Assembly (NCBI GenBank): GCA_032906765.1
Contig: JAJTZB010000001.1
Span: 359,743-423,742, forward strand
Direction of reading: 5' to 3'
Origin: Nitrososphaerales archaeon
GTDB lineage: Archaea; Thermoproteota; Nitrososphaeria; Nitrososphaerales; Gagatemarchaeaceae
Length of the DNA: 64,000 bases
Made by a program: the position numbers and the translations under genes. Numbering within the stretch: the stretch's first letter is position 1; each line of letters opens with the position of its first letter. The notes beneath the pieces were generated by a model that was not told where the DNA came from, made no database searches, and saw only the letters and a list, made by a program, of their open reading frames with translations. Positions 31,658-41,025 of the stretch are shown piece after piece.

Positions 31658-32428
31658 ATGCCCACAGACGTCGGAACGCGAATTAGGCTGAGGCGGATCT
31701 TCAGGGGAGACGGAAGGACGGTCGTCGTGGCCCTGGACCATGGGTCCTTCATGGGGCCGGCGCCTGGTTGGGTCGACCCCTCGCCCACGCTGGAAGCCGT
31801 TGTCAGGGGAGGCGCGGATGCGGTGATGACCACTCTCGGCGTGGTCCAGAAGTACGGCCACATTGCCGCGGGCAGGTCGGGCATCATCCTGTCGACTCCG
31901 ATGTCGACGAACATGGACGCTACGGTCGACGTTGCAATGAAGCTGGGGGTCGACGCGTTGAAGATATTCGCGACCGTGGGCGGACCAGAGGAGCCGGCGA
32001 CCATGGCGAGCCTCTGGAGCACATCTCTGGCTTGCAAGCAGAAGGGGCTGCCCCTGCTCGCGGAGATGTTCCCGGTCAAGAGCGAGAAGGTTCCGAACCC
32101 GACAGACAGGGACGTCATCGCGAAGTATGGCAGGATTGGCGCAGAGATGGGGGCAGATTTCATCAAGACTTTTTACACCGGGAGCGTGGAGTCCTTCAAG
32201 TACGTCTCGGCCTCGTGCCCGGTCCCAGTGATAATCCTCGGGGGAGCGAAGATGGACACAGATAGGGACGTGCTTCAGGTCGTGAAGGACGCAATCGGCG
32301 CAGGCGCGGGCGGAGTCGCGTTCGGGCGCAACATCTGGCAGCACAAGAACCCGGAGGCCATTACGAGGGCCATATCGGGTGTCGTCCACGACGGTTGGAG
32401 CGTGGACGAGGCCCTGAGGCACCTGTAG
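31658..32428 (+). CDS. class I aldolase, DeoC/FbaB/LsrF-type
   Basis: A 256-residue TIM-barrel protein with VVALDHGSFMGPAPG at the N terminus, LKIFATVGG, and IILGGAKMDTDRDVL; FIKTFYTG carries the likely Schiff-base Lys. This pattern is typical of the DhnA-type fructose-bisphosphate aldolase, LsrF and ADH synthase group. The neighbours (polyol dehydrogenase upstream, sugar kinase downstream) suggest cleavage of a ketose phosphate. Gluconeogenic FBP aldolase is an alternative reading but fits the operon less well. Confidence 0.85.
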   Translation: MPTDVGTRIRLRRIFRGDGRTVVVALDHGSFMGPAPGWVDPSPTLEAVVRGGADAVMTTLGVVQKYGHIAAGRSGIILSTPMSTNMDATVDVAMKLGVDALKIFATVGGPEEPATMASLWSTSLACKQKGLPLLAEMFPVKSEKVPNPTDRDVIAKYGRIGAEMGADFIKTFYTGSVESFKYVSASCPVPVIILGGAKMDTDRDVLQVVKDAIGAGAGGVAFGRNIWQHKNPEAITRAISGVVHDGWSVDEALRHL

Positions 32429-32432
32429 TCTC

Positions 32433-33905
32433 TTGAAGGACCGCGAAGAGATGGGCACTCGGTTGGCTCCGCCTTCTGCGGAGAGGAGCTTCAGGGTGCT
32501 CGCGGTAGACTTCGGCACGACAAGATGCAAGGCCTCTGTAGTCAGGGGCGACGGCAGGGTTCTCGCGCTCCACGCAGCTGAGAACAGCCTGCGCAAGAGG
32601 AGTGAGGGCGTGTACGAACAGGACGCGGAAGAGTTCGGCAGGTCGCTGACGAGTTGCGTCAGGAACGTGCTCGGTGCGTCGGGAGGAAAGGTGGACATAG
32701 CGGTGGTGACAGGCCAGGGGTCCGCCCCGGTCTGCCTCGATGGCGCCGGGAAGCCCGCAGCTCCGTTGATATCGCATCTCGACGCGCGGGCGGACCCGCA
32801 GAGGAAGTTGATGACAGAAGCGCTCGGTCCGATGGGCTACGTCCCAGCGAAGCTCTTCCCCAACCTTCTCTGGCTGAAGGAGAACGAAAAGAAGAGGTTC
32901 GAAAGGGTTCGCAGCGTGCTGGATGTAAGGGAGTACATCGGCTACCTTCTGACTGGAGTCCGCAGTTTCGACAGACGCGGCCTGCGAAAAGCAGACATTG
33001 AGAAGATGTGCCGATTCGTCGGACTCGACGCCGACGCGTTCGGAGAGGAGCACAACTACGCTGTCCCGATAGGGAACACCAGCAGTCTGGCGGCGAGGAG
33101 ACTTGGGATCGGCAAGGGGGTACCAGTCCTGCAAGCGCCAGGTGACACAGTCTGCGCTGCGATCGGTTCCGGAATCAGCGGAAGGGGTTTCGTCTGCGAC
33201 GTTACTGGCTCGACGGAGGTCGTGGCTGCCCTAGTACCGAGCGACACGAAGGTCAGCGCCTCGTCGCTCTTCCTGATTCCGCACCTCGAAGAGGGAAAGG
33301 CGTTCCTCTTCATGTCCCCACCGCTCGGTTTCGTTTTCAAGTGGTTCGTCGAAACCTTCTACGACGGGGCAAGCAAGTCGAAGAGGTACAGCTTGGTCGA
33401 CAGGGACGTCTCGAGCGTAGAGGTCTCCGAGCTGAACCCAGTCTTCGTGCCGTCTATCCGGACAGTGGGCTACAGCTACAGGATAGAGAGCCACCTCCTC
33501 GGCTTGGGCGTCAGCCACACTAGGGCTCACCTGGCGAGGAGCGTGATGGAGGGCTTGGCGATGAGGGTGAGGATGGCTCTCGACGGAGTCAGGGCCAACG
33601 GGCTGCCCGTGGGGAGGGTGAGGCTGAGTGGCGGCGGGGCGAACAGCGAGGTCTGGAACCAGCTGAGGACCGATGTCTTCGGCGTGGAGACGGAGCTCAT
33701 CCAGACCCTCGAGACGAGCTCCCTCGGGGCTGCGATGGTGGCCGCGGTGTCGGCGGGAAGGTACGGTGATGTGCTGGAGGCGGAACAGAAGATGGTCCAT
33801 GCCACGAGGCTGTACAGGCCCAGGGCTCCAATGGCCAGCATCCACGATTCCATCTACGCCTCCTTTGTCGGGGAGATGAAAGCAATTTCAGAGTCGGGGA
33901 TCTGA
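32433..33905 (+). CDS. FGGY-family carbohydrate kinase
   Basis: A 490-residue sugar kinase. The N-terminal phosphate-1 motif is VLAVDFGTTRCKASVV, the catalytic Asp lies in APGDTVCAAIGSG, and the adenosine motif is RLSGGGANSEVW. Related enzymes phosphorylate xylulose, ribulose, fuculose or AI-2. It starts with a TTG four bp after the aldolase stop. In the operon it would phosphorylate the ketose made by the dehydrogenase. Confidence 0.9.
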   Translation: MKDREEMGTRLAPPSAERSFRVLAVDFGTTRCKASVVRGDGRVLALHAAENSLRKRSEGVYEQDAEEFGRSLTSCVRNVLGASGGKVDIAVVTGQGSAPVCLDGAGKPAAPLISHLDARADPQRKLMTEALGPMGYVPAKLFPNLLWLKENEKKRFERVRSVLDVREYIGYLLTGVRSFDRRGLRKADIEKMCRFVGLDADAFGEEHNYAVPIGNTSSLAARRLGIGKGVPVLQAPGDTVCAAIGSGISGRGFVCDVTGSTEVVAALVPSDTKVSASSLFLIPHLEEGKAFLFMSPPLGFVFKWFVETFYDGASKSKRYSLVDRDVSSVEVSELNPVFVPSIRTVGYSYRIESHLLGLGVSHTRAHLARSVMEGLAMRVRMALDGVRANGLPVGRVRLSGGGANSEVWNQLRTDVFGVETELIQTLETSSLGAAMVAAVSAGRYGDVLEAEQKMVHATRLYRPRAPMASIHDSIYASFVGEMKAISESGI

Positions 33906-33916
33906 GCCCGCCGCGG

Positions 33917-35575
33917 CTAGTACCAGGGGAGGTTGGTCTCGGGCGTGACTACCGCGTCGATTATGGCCGGCCTGTCTGCCTTCATCATCTCCTGGAGTGC
34001 AGGGCCGAACTCCCTGGAACGCGTGACCCTCATCCCTACCGCGCCGAAGGATTCGGCCAGCTTGACCATGTCCGGGTTCGTGAACTCCACGCCGATCCTC
34101 TTCTTCGGCCAGAACTTGTAAGCTGCGTAGGATAGGTTGTTGAACACGACCGTTACGAAGGGGATGTCCTCCCTCACGGCGGTCTCCAGGTCCTGCACTG
34201 TCATCATGAAGTCGCCGTCGCCATCGAGACAGACGACCTGCCTGTCCGGGGCCGCCACCTTTGCGCCCAAGGCTGCGGGGTAAGCGAAACCCATCGCCGC
34301 GAAGGCCCCCGACCTCATGAAGCGCCTGGGTCCTCTGACTATCATTCTGCTCACATAGCGCGTGTGGACCCCTGTGCCTACTGCTATGATCGCGTCCTCC
34401 TTTGCGAGTCTCATCAGGTCGCGCACTATCACCCTCTTATCCACCGGCTCCTCCTCGAACGGACCTCCGAACAGGGACTCTCTTTCCCTCTTCAGCTCGG
34501 CTTGGAGCCCGGCGAGTCTCTCCTTCGGCCATCCATTCCCGCCCCTCCGCGCCGAATTCTTGACCGACATGAGGAGCTGCCGGAGGAAGGTGTCGACGTC
34601 GGCCACGATTCCGAGCGCGACGTCATAGTGCCTGCCTATCTCTGCAGGGTCGATGTCGACCTGGACTATCTTCGCGTCTCTCGGTACCGTCCTCCAGCCC
34701 ATCGTCGTGTCGTCCGAGAACCTGAATCCGAGCCCGAGAATCATGTCTGACGACTCCACCAGGTGGTTGGTGGCGGCGTAGCCCCAAACGCCGACCGGCC
34801 CGAAGCACAAGGGGTCGTCCTCGGCAATCATGCCTCTGGCCCCGCTCAAAGCAACTGGAATAGAGAGCAGCCTCGAAAGCTCCTTCAGCCTCTCGCCCGC
34901 CCCTGAGGCGAGCGCGCCTCCGCCCGCGATTATCAGCGGTCTCTCCGACGACATGATGACTCTCGCTGCATCCTCGACGTCCTGTGCCCGGGCCTCAACC
35001 CTTGTCGGCTCGAACGAGAGCTTGCCGAGGTTCTCTAGAGATACGACTTCCGCCTTGCCGATGTCGGCCGGGACGTCGACGTGCACTGGGCCGGGCCTCC
35101 CATGAACAGACGTGAGGAGGGCGAGCCGCAGCTGGGCTGCGATTTTCTTGGGATCTGTTATCTGGATGTTAAGCTTGGTAACAGGTCTGAACATGTCCAT
35201 CTGGTTCCACTCGTTCAGCGCGTCCTTTCCGAGCTTCGACCGCTCCAGGTTGCCAGTCAGGGCGAGCATCGGGACTGAAGCCCTGTATGCGTTCGCGACG
35301 CCTATCAGTAGGTTCGCAGCGCTCGGGCCCGCGCCCGCGATGCAGATCCCCGGTCTCCCGGTCACCCTTGCGTAGCCCTCAGCCATGCCAGCGGCCACCT
35401 GTTCGTGCCTCACAGTGATGAAGCGCATGTTGCCGCTGCGGAACATGTATTCAGTCGAGGCGAGCAGCGAGTTGCCCGGAAGTCCGAACGCGACATCGAT
35501 GCCTGAAGAGCTTAGCACGTCGACTATGAGCTCGCTCCCCACAGACTCGCGTGACTTCGCAGGGCCCTCCGGCAT
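33917..35575 (-). CDS. thiamine-diphosphate-dependent enzyme, acetolactate synthase-like
   Basis: A 552-residue three-domain ThDP enzyme. The catalytic Glu is in VRHEQVAAGMAEGYARV, the central domain reads IIAGGGALASGAGE, and the ThDP-Mg motif is LDGDGDFMMTVQDLETA with VVFNN. The family includes acetolactate synthase, glyoxylate carboligase, oxalyl-CoA decarboxylase and related lyases; no regulatory subunit gene is adjacent, so acetolactate synthase for amino-acid synthesis is not assured. It is the last gene of the ECF transporter operon, 17 bp after ecfT. Confidence 0.88.
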   Translation of the reverse strand: MPEGPAKSRESVGSELIVDVLSSSGIDVAFGLPGNSLLASTEYMFRSGNMRFITVRHEQVAAGMAEGYARVTGRPGICIAGAGPSAANLLIGVANAYRASVPMLALTGNLERSKLGKDALNEWNQMDMFRPVTKLNIQITDPKKIAAQLRLALLTSVHGRPGPVHVDVPADIGKAEVVSLENLGKLSFEPTRVEARAQDVEDAARVIMSSERPLIIAGGGALASGAGERLKELSRLLSIPVALSGARGMIAEDDPLCFGPVGVWGYAATNHLVESSDMILGLGFRFSDDTTMGWRTVPRDAKIVQVDIDPAEIGRHYDVALGIVADVDTFLRQLLMSVKNSARRGGNGWPKERLAGLQAELKRERESLFGGPFEEEPVDKRVIVRDLMRLAKEDAIIAVGTGVHTRYVSRMIVRGPRRFMRSGAFAAMGFAYPAALGAKVAAPDRQVVCLDGDGDFMMTVQDLETAVREDIPFVTVVFNNLSYAAYKFWPKKRIGVEFTNPDMVKLAESFGAVGMRVTRSREFGPALQEMMKADRPAIIDAVVTPETNLPWY

Positions 35576-35592
35576 CCTTGGTTCGACGCGGG

Positions 35593-36423
35593 TCAGATGA
35601 GGCCGGCCCCGTAGACCGCTAGAAAGTACAGCGCCACCCCGACTACCGCGAGGTTGGCAACGATGAACGTCTTCTGGGCAGGCGACGAGCCCTTGTATCC
35701 GAGGACTGTGATCTTCTCCTTGCCGAAGACGCGTATCCTCGTTGCGAGCGTCACCTCGTCGATGGTGACCATGGTCAGCCCGAGCAGCGCTTTGATCAGC
35801 GGGACCGTCCTCTCGACTATCACCCGCGGGTTCCTGGACCTGAGCTCCCAGCCCCTAAGCCTCAGGGCGGTGGTGATTACCTGCATCTGTCGGATCATCT
35901 CGGGCACGAACCTGTACGCCACCATCATGACGAAGAGGAGCTCCTTCGGGAAGCGCGTGTTTCCTAGCAGCCCGAGGACCTCGTTGAAGGAGGTGGTGTA
36001 GATGAAAGTGTAGGTGAAGAGAAGTATGATTCCGATTCTGACGTCGGAGGCAATCCCCCAGAGCACGCCCCCCATGGTTATGCCATAGGTTCCGAGGGGG
36101 CCGAACGAGACCTTCCCGAGCGTGATCGAGACAAGGCTCTGTGGGTAGACCTTGAAGAGCGCAGGGTTGGTCTGACCGAAGACACCAATCAGTGTGAAGG
36201 GAGCGAGCCCGATGAGTATCGCTGTCAGCACCTTGAACCAGGACAAGGGGATCTTCGCGAGGCGGACGAGCACCAACCCGATTAGCCCGAGGACGGCCAT
36301 GTAGCGTAGGTCCCAATAGAAGCCGGAGAGAAGGAGCAAGGTGCCGACGAGCACAATCTTGACGAGCGGATGCATCCTGTGGATGACCGTGTCACCGGGC
36401 GTGTACTCCAGCCAGGCTGGCAA
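35593..36423 (-). CDS. ecfT: ECF transporter transmembrane subunit EcfT
   Basis: A 276-residue CbiQ/EcfT-family protein with an N-terminal DTVIHRMHPLVKIVLV block, several membrane helices and coupling-helix Arg motifs (ALRLRGWELRSRN, LATRIRVFG). It couples the ATPases to the substrate-binding S subunit. The TTG start directly adjoins the stop of the double ATPase gene. Third in the order S, AA, T. Confidence 0.9.
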   Translation of the reverse strand: MPAWLEYTPGDTVIHRMHPLVKIVLVGTLLLLSGFYWDLRYMAVLGLIGLVLVRLAKIPLSWFKVLTAILIGLAPFTLIGVFGQTNPALFKVYPQSLVSITLGKVSFGPLGTYGITMGGVLWGIASDVRIGIILLFTYTFIYTTSFNEVLGLLGNTRFPKELLFVMMVAYRFVPEMIRQMQVITTALRLRGWELRSRNPRVIVERTVPLIKALLGLTMVTIDEVTLATRIRVFGKEKITVLGYKGSSPAQKTFIVANLAVVGVALYFLAVYGAGLI

Positions 36424-38142
36424 CTAGGGCCCTCCTTTCGGGTAGAGTGCAGAGTAGAACTCGTCGACGGTGAGGACATCCTGCGGGAAGCCGAGAGAGG
36501 AGAAGCGTTGCGCAAGCTGGCTGATCTGGGGCGGCTTCACCTTGGCCGTGGCCAGGACCTCCGGGTCCGTAAAGACAGACCTCGTGTCGCCCTCCTTGAT
36601 GATCTTGCCGTCGTTCATCACAACCAGCCGAGTGCAGACCTTCCCGAGGAATTCCATGTTGTGCGACACTATGACTATCGTGAGACCTTCCCTGTTTAGC
36701 CTCTTCAGCTCTTCGAGGAACCAGGCGCTCCTCTTCCTGTCCATCGCGTTGGTCGGCTCGTCGAGGATGATGACGCTCGGTTCCAGGACCAAGACGCTCG
36801 CCATTGCGAGAATCGTCCTCACGTCGCGCGGGAGCGCAGGCAACTCGTAGTCGAGATAGCCGGCCAGGGCGAACTGCTTTATCGATTTCTCCAGAAGAAG
36901 AGATATCTTGGCCTCGTCGGCGCCGACCAGCCTCAGGCTGTAGGCGAGTTCGGACCTTATGTCTTCCTGGAAGAGTTGGTTGTCGGGGTTCTGGAAGACA
37001 TAGTTGATGTGCCTGATGAGCGTCTGAATTCTCTCCTTCGACACGTCCAGGCCCGCGACCTGGATCTTGGAGTCGGGGTTCGAGGCCTTCAGGACTCCCA
37101 CCAAGTGCAGGCAGAGGGTGGTCTTGCCCGAGCCATTTTGCCCGACGAGGCCGATGATTGAACCCTTTGGAATGTTCATGTCGACGCCCTTGAGGGCGTG
37201 GACGTCTGGCGGGTATGTGTGCCGCAGGTTCGAGACCGAAACTACCGGCTCCTCGACCGCCTGCGACCCTGTAGCGCCGTGAGATGCGAAACGGAGAGAG
37301 GCGACGAGTGGGCGAAGAGCCTTCTCTGCCTCGTCGACCGAGAAGGGCATGTTCCCAATCCCGGTTTTCTTTCTGAACCGCAGGAACAGGTCAGCCATCT
37401 GTGTCCTTCCCACGCCGATTTCGTCCAGAAGCGGCTCCATGATTACTCGGTGGGGGTCGCCGTCGAGCACCACCTCCCCCCCGTGGAGCACGACTAGGCG
37501 GTCGAGGTACCCGATTATGGACTCGAGGTCGAGGCCCGACTCTGTAATCACCACCGTCGAGTTCTGTTCCCGTACAAGGTTCTTGATAATGGAGAGAACC
37601 CTTTCCTTTCCCTCCGAATCGAGCATTGACACGGGCTCGTCGAGGGCCAACACCTTGGGCCTCATGGCGAGTATGTCAGCTATTGCGAGGCTCTGCTGCT
37701 GGCCCCCCGAGAGTTCCTCGGGGTTCCTGCTCTCGAGGCCCTTCAGGCGCGTGACCGTCAGGGCGAAGTCTACTCGTTCCCTGATTTCTTTTTCTTCGAG
37801 CCCAAGGTTCGACGGGCCGAAGGAAACGTCGTCGAGGACCGTGAGCCCGAGCAGCTGGGTCACGGGCTTGTCCAGTACTACGCCAACCATCTGCGAGTAA
37901 TCTAACGGCGAGAGTTCACGCGAGTTCTTGCCTTCGATAAGAATCTCCCCCTCCTCAATCCCTGGGACCTCCTCGGGGGCCAGGCCCCCCAACGTCTTGA
38001 TGAAGGTGCTCTTGCCCGAGCCGCCTATCCCCAGGATCCCGACGGTCGTGCCCTGCTCTATCTTCAGGCTGACGTTCTTGAGAGCCTTATTCGACCGTCC
38101 TAGGTGAGTGAACGAGTAGTTCCGGAATTCGATGAGCGTCAA
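36424..38142 (-). CDS. ecfA: ECF transporter ATPase, two ABC domains fused
   Basis: A 572-residue protein with two complete nucleotide-binding domains. Domain 1 has Walker A GIGGSGKSTF, signature LSGGQQQS and Walker B VLALDEPVS. Domain 2 has Walker A GQNGSGKTTL, signature-like LPRDVRTILA (degenerate, no LSGGQ), and Walker B VIILDEPTN. The fusion of both EcfA halves resembles YkoD. The degenerate second signature means one composite ATP site may be weak. Encoded between S and T subunit genes. Confidence 0.92.
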   Translation of the reverse strand: MTLIEFRNYSFTHLGRSNKALKNVSLKIEQGTTVGILGIGGSGKSTFIKTLGGLAPEEVPGIEEGEILIEGKNSRELSPLDYSQMVGVVLDKPVTQLLGLTVLDDVSFGPSNLGLEEKEIRERVDFALTVTRLKGLESRNPEELSGGQQQSLAIADILAMRPKVLALDEPVSMLDSEGKERVLSIIKNLVREQNSTVVITESGLDLESIIGYLDRLVVLHGGEVVLDGDPHRVIMEPLLDEIGVGRTQMADLFLRFRKKTGIGNMPFSVDEAEKALRPLVASLRFASHGATGSQAVEEPVVSVSNLRHTYPPDVHALKGVDMNIPKGSIIGLVGQNGSGKTTLCLHLVGVLKASNPDSKIQVAGLDVSKERIQTLIRHINYVFQNPDNQLFQEDIRSELAYSLRLVGADEAKISLLLEKSIKQFALAGYLDYELPALPRDVRTILAMASVLVLEPSVIILDEPTNAMDRKRSAWFLEELKRLNREGLTIVIVSHNMEFLGKVCTRLVVMNDGKIIKEGDTRSVFTDPEVLATAKVKPPQISQLAQRFSSLGFPQDVLTVDEFYSALYPKGGP

Positions 38143-38199
38143 GTGGCCACCGGGTTTCCAAAAAGAAGGAGGTGCAGTCCCATCTCACTAGGACTGCAG

Positions 38200-39024
38200 C
38201 TATGGATTGGAGGCCTGTGAACCCGTGCGCATGCGTCTCGTGGCACTTCTGTATGCGGCTTCCGCCACAATCAGGCCGACCACAATGGAGATGGCCGAGG
38301 TTGGCCACCAGAAGACCATGTAGCCGACGTTGCCTAGGAACGCGTCCCAAGGGTTCAGTTGGAAGAACTGGAAGACTGTGTAGCCCGCGTGGATGAGCAG
38401 TATCACCGGGATGATCGCTACCCACTTTGCGTAGCTCATCAAACCGGTGGCTGACATCCTGACGAACCTGAAGATCAGGTATCCCGCCAGCGCCCACCTC
38501 GCGGCGTCCATGAAAACGAACGCTGGGACGGCCGCAGGGTTCATGAAAGAGATTCCTGTGATTGCGAATCTGATGAACCCTCCCACTATGATTGCCACCA
38601 GAGGCACTATGGGCGGGAACATGGCGGCTGCGAATGCGGTGACTGCAGCCACAATGTCGAAGTTGGTTACTGCTCCGAAGAGTCCGCCCGCCGCGTAGAG
38701 GGCAGCCAGAATGCCCATCGCTGCCAGGTAGTACGGGCTGAAGAGCGAGTAATGCCTGCCGGGCACGTATCGTCCGGGCGGTGCTCGGAAGCGCTCGTTC
38801 CTCGAGATTTCGTAGACTCCGAAGAACGCCAGTGGTATTGTGATTAGAAAGGTGAACTGGTAGTAGTAGGCTATCCTTGCGGGTGAGTTTGCTATTCCGA
38901 GAATCGCGGTCGTGGGGTTGTAGGCTAGTGCGACATAGGCCGTCGAGACGAGGCCTAGCGCAAGCCAAACTAGGTTTCCACCAATTATCTTCTTTGAAGT
39001 CGGAAGTATCCCCTCAGACTTCAT
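38200..39024 (-). CDS. probable ECF transporter S subunit
   Basis: A 274-residue membrane protein with about seven hydrophobic segments. The middle block YYLAAMGILAALYAAGG followed by PPIVPLVAIIVGGFIRFAI and FVFMDAARWALAGYLIF resembles S subunits that start YKEI-x-x-ALLAAL. It is the first gene of the ECF operon; a TATA-like ctttattac near 39053 places the ATG at 39024 as leaderless. The substrate is unknown; the YkoEDC-like layout and flanking ThDP enzymes make a thiamine-related compound plausible. No THI-box-like leader is seen. Confidence 0.7.
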   Translation of the reverse strand: MKSEGILPTSKKIIGGNLVWLALGLVSTAYVALAYNPTTAILGIANSPARIAYYYQFTFLITIPLAFFGVYEISRNERFRAPPGRYVPGRHYSLFSPYYLAAMGILAALYAAGGLFGAVTNFDIVAAVTAFAAAMFPPIVPLVAIIVGGFIRFAITGISFMNPAAVPAFVFMDAARWALAGYLIFRFVRMSATGLMSYAKWVAIIPVILLIHAGYTVFQFFQLNPWDAFLGNVGYMVFWWPTSAISIVVGLIVAEAAYRSATRRMRTGSQASNP

Positions 39025-39272
39025 GTGGCACTTCGGAAGGCCAAGCGAGTAATAAAGCCTTGGTTCGTGGGATTCCTGTATTCCCGAAGTGGAGAATTTC
39101 CTGAGAAATCGAAGCCCCTCCTATGATTCTGGCTACCACACCAGGGATTTCTTCAACGAGCCTCGAAATCAGACGATTGCGACCCTCTTCTCGCCGACCG
39201 CAAGACGGGTGTAGCTTGCCAGTCGGCCATCCCGCTTATTCTTTTATGGCACAACATGGGAATGATGGCGGC
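39025..39272. promoter_or_regulatory. divergent intergenic region between the S subunit and the second ThDP enzyme
   Basis: The region holds a minus-strand TATA-like element (near 39053) for the ECF operon and a plus-strand AT-rich cttattctttta (39235-39246) for the ThDP enzyme. I find no conserved riboswitch motif and no other gene. Confidence 0.45.
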
Positions 39273-41024
39273 ATGACAGCCTACACTGGAGGCGAGATGG
39301 TGGCCGAGTACATGGCGAAAGAGGGCGTTCCTTACGCGGTGGGCCTTCCAGGCCACGCCATCGCGACAGTCGTAGACGCAATTGGGAAGAGAGGCATCAA
39401 GATGATTCAGGCGAAGAATGAGGAGAGCGCCTGCCACCTAGCGGATGGCTTCTTCAGGGCCTCGGGCAAGCCGCTCGTCGTCTTCGCGACCGCAGGTGCG
39501 GGGGCGACCAACACAATACTGGGGCTCGCCACGGCCTGGGTCGACTCTTCTGCGTTTGTGTTGATAACAGGAGAGGTCTCCTCGTACTTCTATGGATACG
39601 GCACGTTCCAAGGCACAGAACGCTCCGCGATTGGGGACTTCAACTCAATCGTGAGGCCAGTGACCAAGGGCACCTGGAACGCGAGCAGGGCCGACGTGAT
39701 TCCAGAGGTGATGGCAAGGGCGTTCAAGCTCTGCACCAGCGGAAGACCGGGGCCGGTCCATGTGAGCATCCCGATGGACGTAGCCGCCCAGAAGGCGGAC
39801 GTGACGATTCCCGAACCGTCAAGGTACAGGCCAGAAGGGACGATGAGGGCCGACGAGGCGACGATGCAGAAGGTCTCCGACATGATCCTGAACGCCAATC
39901 GCCCTATCATACTCTCCGGGGGCGGAGTGGCCAACAGCGGAGCGACTGCAGCGCTGATCGACTACGCAGAGTTCCTCGGCATCCCAGTGATGAGCACCGA
40001 ACTCGGGTTGGGCAAGGGGACGTTCCCGGAGGACCACGAGCTGTACGCCTTCTACCCGGGATCCCCGGGCTCTTCGGTCGGGAACATGCTGGCCAGAAAC
40101 GCTGACGTCATCCTCTCTCTCGGATGCAGGTTCACAGAGTTCACAGCCAGTTCCTACAAGCAAGGTGCGACGTTCAGCATCCCGCCCACCAAGCTGATCC
40201 AGGTCGACATCGACGCCGGGGAGATAGGGAAGAACTACCCTGTCGAGGTCGGTGTTGTCGCGGACGCGAAGGCAGTGCTCCAGGACCTGCTCAGCATTGC
40301 TAGGAGGAAGACCCAGAAGAGAAACTACAGGCAGAGTGAGTACTTCAAGCAGCTCCAGACGCTGAAGGGCGAGTGGTTCGAGGACCTGAAATCCATCACC
40401 GAGGAGCCGACCCTGACCATGGGCTCGCTGGTGACGGAGCTGAGGGATGTTCTTGACAGGAAGGCAATAGTCGTGGAGAGCACATCCTACTCGATCTCGG
40501 TGGTGAGTCAGCTCTTCCCCGTCTACGAGCCGAGGTCCCACATAGCGTCTGGGGGGTTCGGGCCCATGGGCTTCGGGCTGCCCGCAGCCATGGGAGCGAA
40601 GCTGGCGAGGCCCGACAGACAGGTCGTCGACGTGGACGGTGACGGCGCCTTCCTCTTCAGGGTAGGGGAACTCTCGACGTGCGTCCAGTACGACATACCA
40701 GTCCTTGCCGTGGTCTGCAACAACAGGGGGTTCATCTCGGTCAAGGACAGCCAAGCGCACATGTTCAACCGGTCCTTTGTGGTGGACTTCAAGAAGCCGA
40801 ACGGCGAGCTCTACTCGCCCGACTACGCGAAGGTGGCCGAGGCGTTCGGCTGCTTCGGGACTAGGATAACCAAGCGCGAGGAGGTCAAGGACGCTGTGAA
40901 GAAGGCATTGTCGTCCGGGAAACCTGCGGTGATAGACGCGGTCATTGCGAGGGACTTCCCGAAGACAGGGACGAAGCACTACGGGTTCTGGCACGGCATA
41001 AGCCCCGAAGCGGGGAAGCCGTAG
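39273..41024 (+). CDS. thiamine-diphosphate-dependent enzyme, acetolactate synthase-like (second)
   Basis: A ThDP enzyme of about 583 residues. The catalytic Glu is in AKNEESACHLADGFFRA, the central domain has IILSGGGVANSGA, and the ThDP motif is VDGDGAFLFRVGELSTC with AVVCNN. It is only distantly like the other ThDP enzyme and has no adjacent regulatory subunit. The ATG at 39273 follows the AT-rich promoter by about 30 bp; an ATG at 39246 overlaps that box. Divergent from the ECF operon. Substrate unknown. Confidence 0.86.
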   Translation: MTAYTGGEMVAEYMAKEGVPYAVGLPGHAIATVVDAIGKRGIKMIQAKNEESACHLADGFFRASGKPLVVFATAGAGATNTILGLATAWVDSSAFVLITGEVSSYFYGYGTFQGTERSAIGDFNSIVRPVTKGTWNASRADVIPEVMARAFKLCTSGRPGPVHVSIPMDVAAQKADVTIPEPSRYRPEGTMRADEATMQKVSDMILNANRPIILSGGGVANSGATAALIDYAEFLGIPVMSTELGLGKGTFPEDHELYAFYPGSPGSSVGNMLARNADVILSLGCRFTEFTASSYKQGATFSIPPTKLIQVDIDAGEIGKNYPVEVGVVADAKAVLQDLLSIARRKTQKRNYRQSEYFKQLQTLKGEWFEDLKSITEEPTLTMGSLVTELRDVLDRKAIVVESTSYSISVVSQLFPVYEPRSHIASGGFGPMGFGLPAAMGAKLARPDRQVVDVDGDGAFLFRVGELSTCVQYDIPVLAVVCNNRGFISVKDSQAHMFNRSFVVDFKKPNGELYSPDYAKVAEAFGCFGTRITKREEVKDAVKKALSSGKPAVIDAVIARDFPKTGTKHYGFWHGISPEAGKP

Positions 41025-41025
41025 C

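Noticed and set aside
39025..39245. Thiamine riboswitch upstream of the ECF operon
   Set aside because: The conserved CTGAGA and the downstream TGAACC-type elements are absent, and the start appears leaderless.
39819..40994. Long minus-strand frame opposite the second ThDP enzyme
   Set aside because: Arg/His/Val-rich shadow frame, no motifs.
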